Shown here: positions 63,528-64,000 of the stretch, piece after piece
Layout of the letters: the number at the start of each line of letters is the position of its first letter
Numbering within the stretch: the stretch's first letter is position 1
DNA from: Bacteroidales bacterium
GTDB lineage: Bacteria; Bacteroidota; Bacteroidia; Bacteroidales; GCA-2748055
Length of the DNA stretch: 64,000 nt
Assembly (NCBI GenBank): GCA_023138875.1
Contig: JAGLOO010000058.1
Span: forward strand, 51,166 to 115,165
Direction of reading: 5' to 3'
The notes under the pieces: generated by a model
Told to the model about the DNA's origin: nothing
The model's input: only the letters and a program-made list of their open reading frames with translations
Databases searched by the model: none
Translations under genes and position numbers: made by a program

Positions 63528-64000
63528 TTATCCACCAATCTTATTCCGATATTGAAGACATGAAGTTTCACTGCTTCATCAACTTTTTCCCACATCTCTT
63601 GTTCGTTCTCAATCCTCTTGTACTGCAAACTATAATTTGCGGGATATAATATCTTAGTCGGTCTAATCCATGCTTCTCGTTTAAGCCCCCTCGATTCATC
63701 AAGATAACTGACACGAAAAATAAAATGGTTCATTTGTATATTAACCATGAAGAAATCATTGGCAATTTCGCCAGCAACTCTACTATCCAATCTTTCCACA
63801 CTTAACAGGTTTGCCATTGCTGTCACACCCTTATTTACGATGAAGTCGATACCTGACGATTCAACTTCTGCCATCTCGACCAAAAAGCCATCTGGTATTT
63901 CCCCATTCTTTATTTCACTGAGTGCATTGGTTGGAAGTTTTGGACTTATGTTTGCCTTCACCGAAAGTAAAATGGATTTAACCCAACTTGGGCTTTTTAC
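63524..64000 (-). CDS. Protein of unknown function, 5' end beyond the window
   Basis: This is AT-rich with an open reading frame on the minus strand to the window end. A GTG at 63961 could be a start, but the frame stays open upstream (reading …KSPSWVKSILLSVKANI), so the true start probably lies beyond base 64000. The visible part (158 codons) has no signal or membrane segment and ends with KVDEAVKLHVFNIGIRLVDN. I do not recognise a family. Confidence 0.55.
   Translation of the reverse strand, partial: VKSPSWVKSILLSVKANISPKLPTNALSEIKNGEIPDGFLVEMAEVESSGIDFIVNKGVTAMANLLSVERLDSRVAGEIANDFFMVNIQMNHFIFRVSYLDESRGLKREAWIRPTKILYPANYSLQYKRIENEQEMWEKVDEAVKLHVFNIGIRLVDN

Overview
The window comes from a member of the Bacteroidota, most likely a marine or sediment Bacteroidales/Marinilabiliales-type bacterium. 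The evidence is two tandem SusC/SusD pairs, the cluster bamD–rpoZ–coaBC–DUF4835–recN, DUF3276 (PUR-alpha-like), DUF5606 and long-form NusB proteins, a subtilase with a type IX secretion (T9SS) tail, and -7 promoter boxes of the Bacteroidota form TAnnTTTG. No rRNA, CRISPR array, transposase or integrase gene was seen.

Layout. 1–1.1 kb is the 3' part of a proton/peptide symporter. 1.3–4.8 kb is an AT-rich accessory island: a MntA/HepT toxin–antitoxin pair bounded by a 16-bp inverted repeat whose core resembles integron attC heptamers, then an intact DUF1254/DUF1214 lipoprotein and a frameshifted second copy. 4.8–10 kb (minus) holds a nucleotide pyrophosphatase-like lipoprotein, a LysM/periplasmic-binding-fold protein, purC and phoH. 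10–16 kb has a SAM-hydrolase-family protein and mazG facing a nusB–yajC–ybbR–coaE–djlA-like–DUF5606 operon. 16–21 kb holds a PUR-alpha-like protein, membrane proteins, and ornithine carbamoyltransferase plus carbamate kinase. 20.5–29 kb has a lipoprotein–ftsK–lolA-like run, a 7TM-HD c-di-AMP phosphodiesterase, an NlpC/P60 peptidase without signal peptide, and two unknown exported proteins. 29–31 kb is cysDN (sulfate activation). 31.4–42.2 kb contains two SusCD loci without enzymes or regulators. 42.4–49.8 kb has the subtilase, ftcD and hutI (histidine degradation) and a DUF819 membrane protein. 49.9–55.8 kb is fabI and the bamD–rpoZ–coaBC–DUF4835–recN operon. 56–59.6 kb pairs a TonB-dependent receptor with an unusual nucleoside hydrolase–FmdE-like fusion. 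59.6–62 kb has an alpha-oxoamine synthase (possible serine palmitoyltransferase) and trxB. 62.5 kb is a tRNA-Pro(GGG) with its own promoter and terminator, followed by AT-rich unknown genes.

Most of the window is chromosomal housekeeping in tight operons. The genes most worth following up are the attC-like bounded toxin–antitoxin cassette, the receptor plus nucleoside hydrolase/FmdE fusion, the repeat-rich DNA before tRNA-Pro, and the shared leader of the two susC genes. Six of eight convergent gene pairs meet at, or within a few bases of, their stop codons, so opposing transcripts there must overlap or be ended by factors rather than hairpins.
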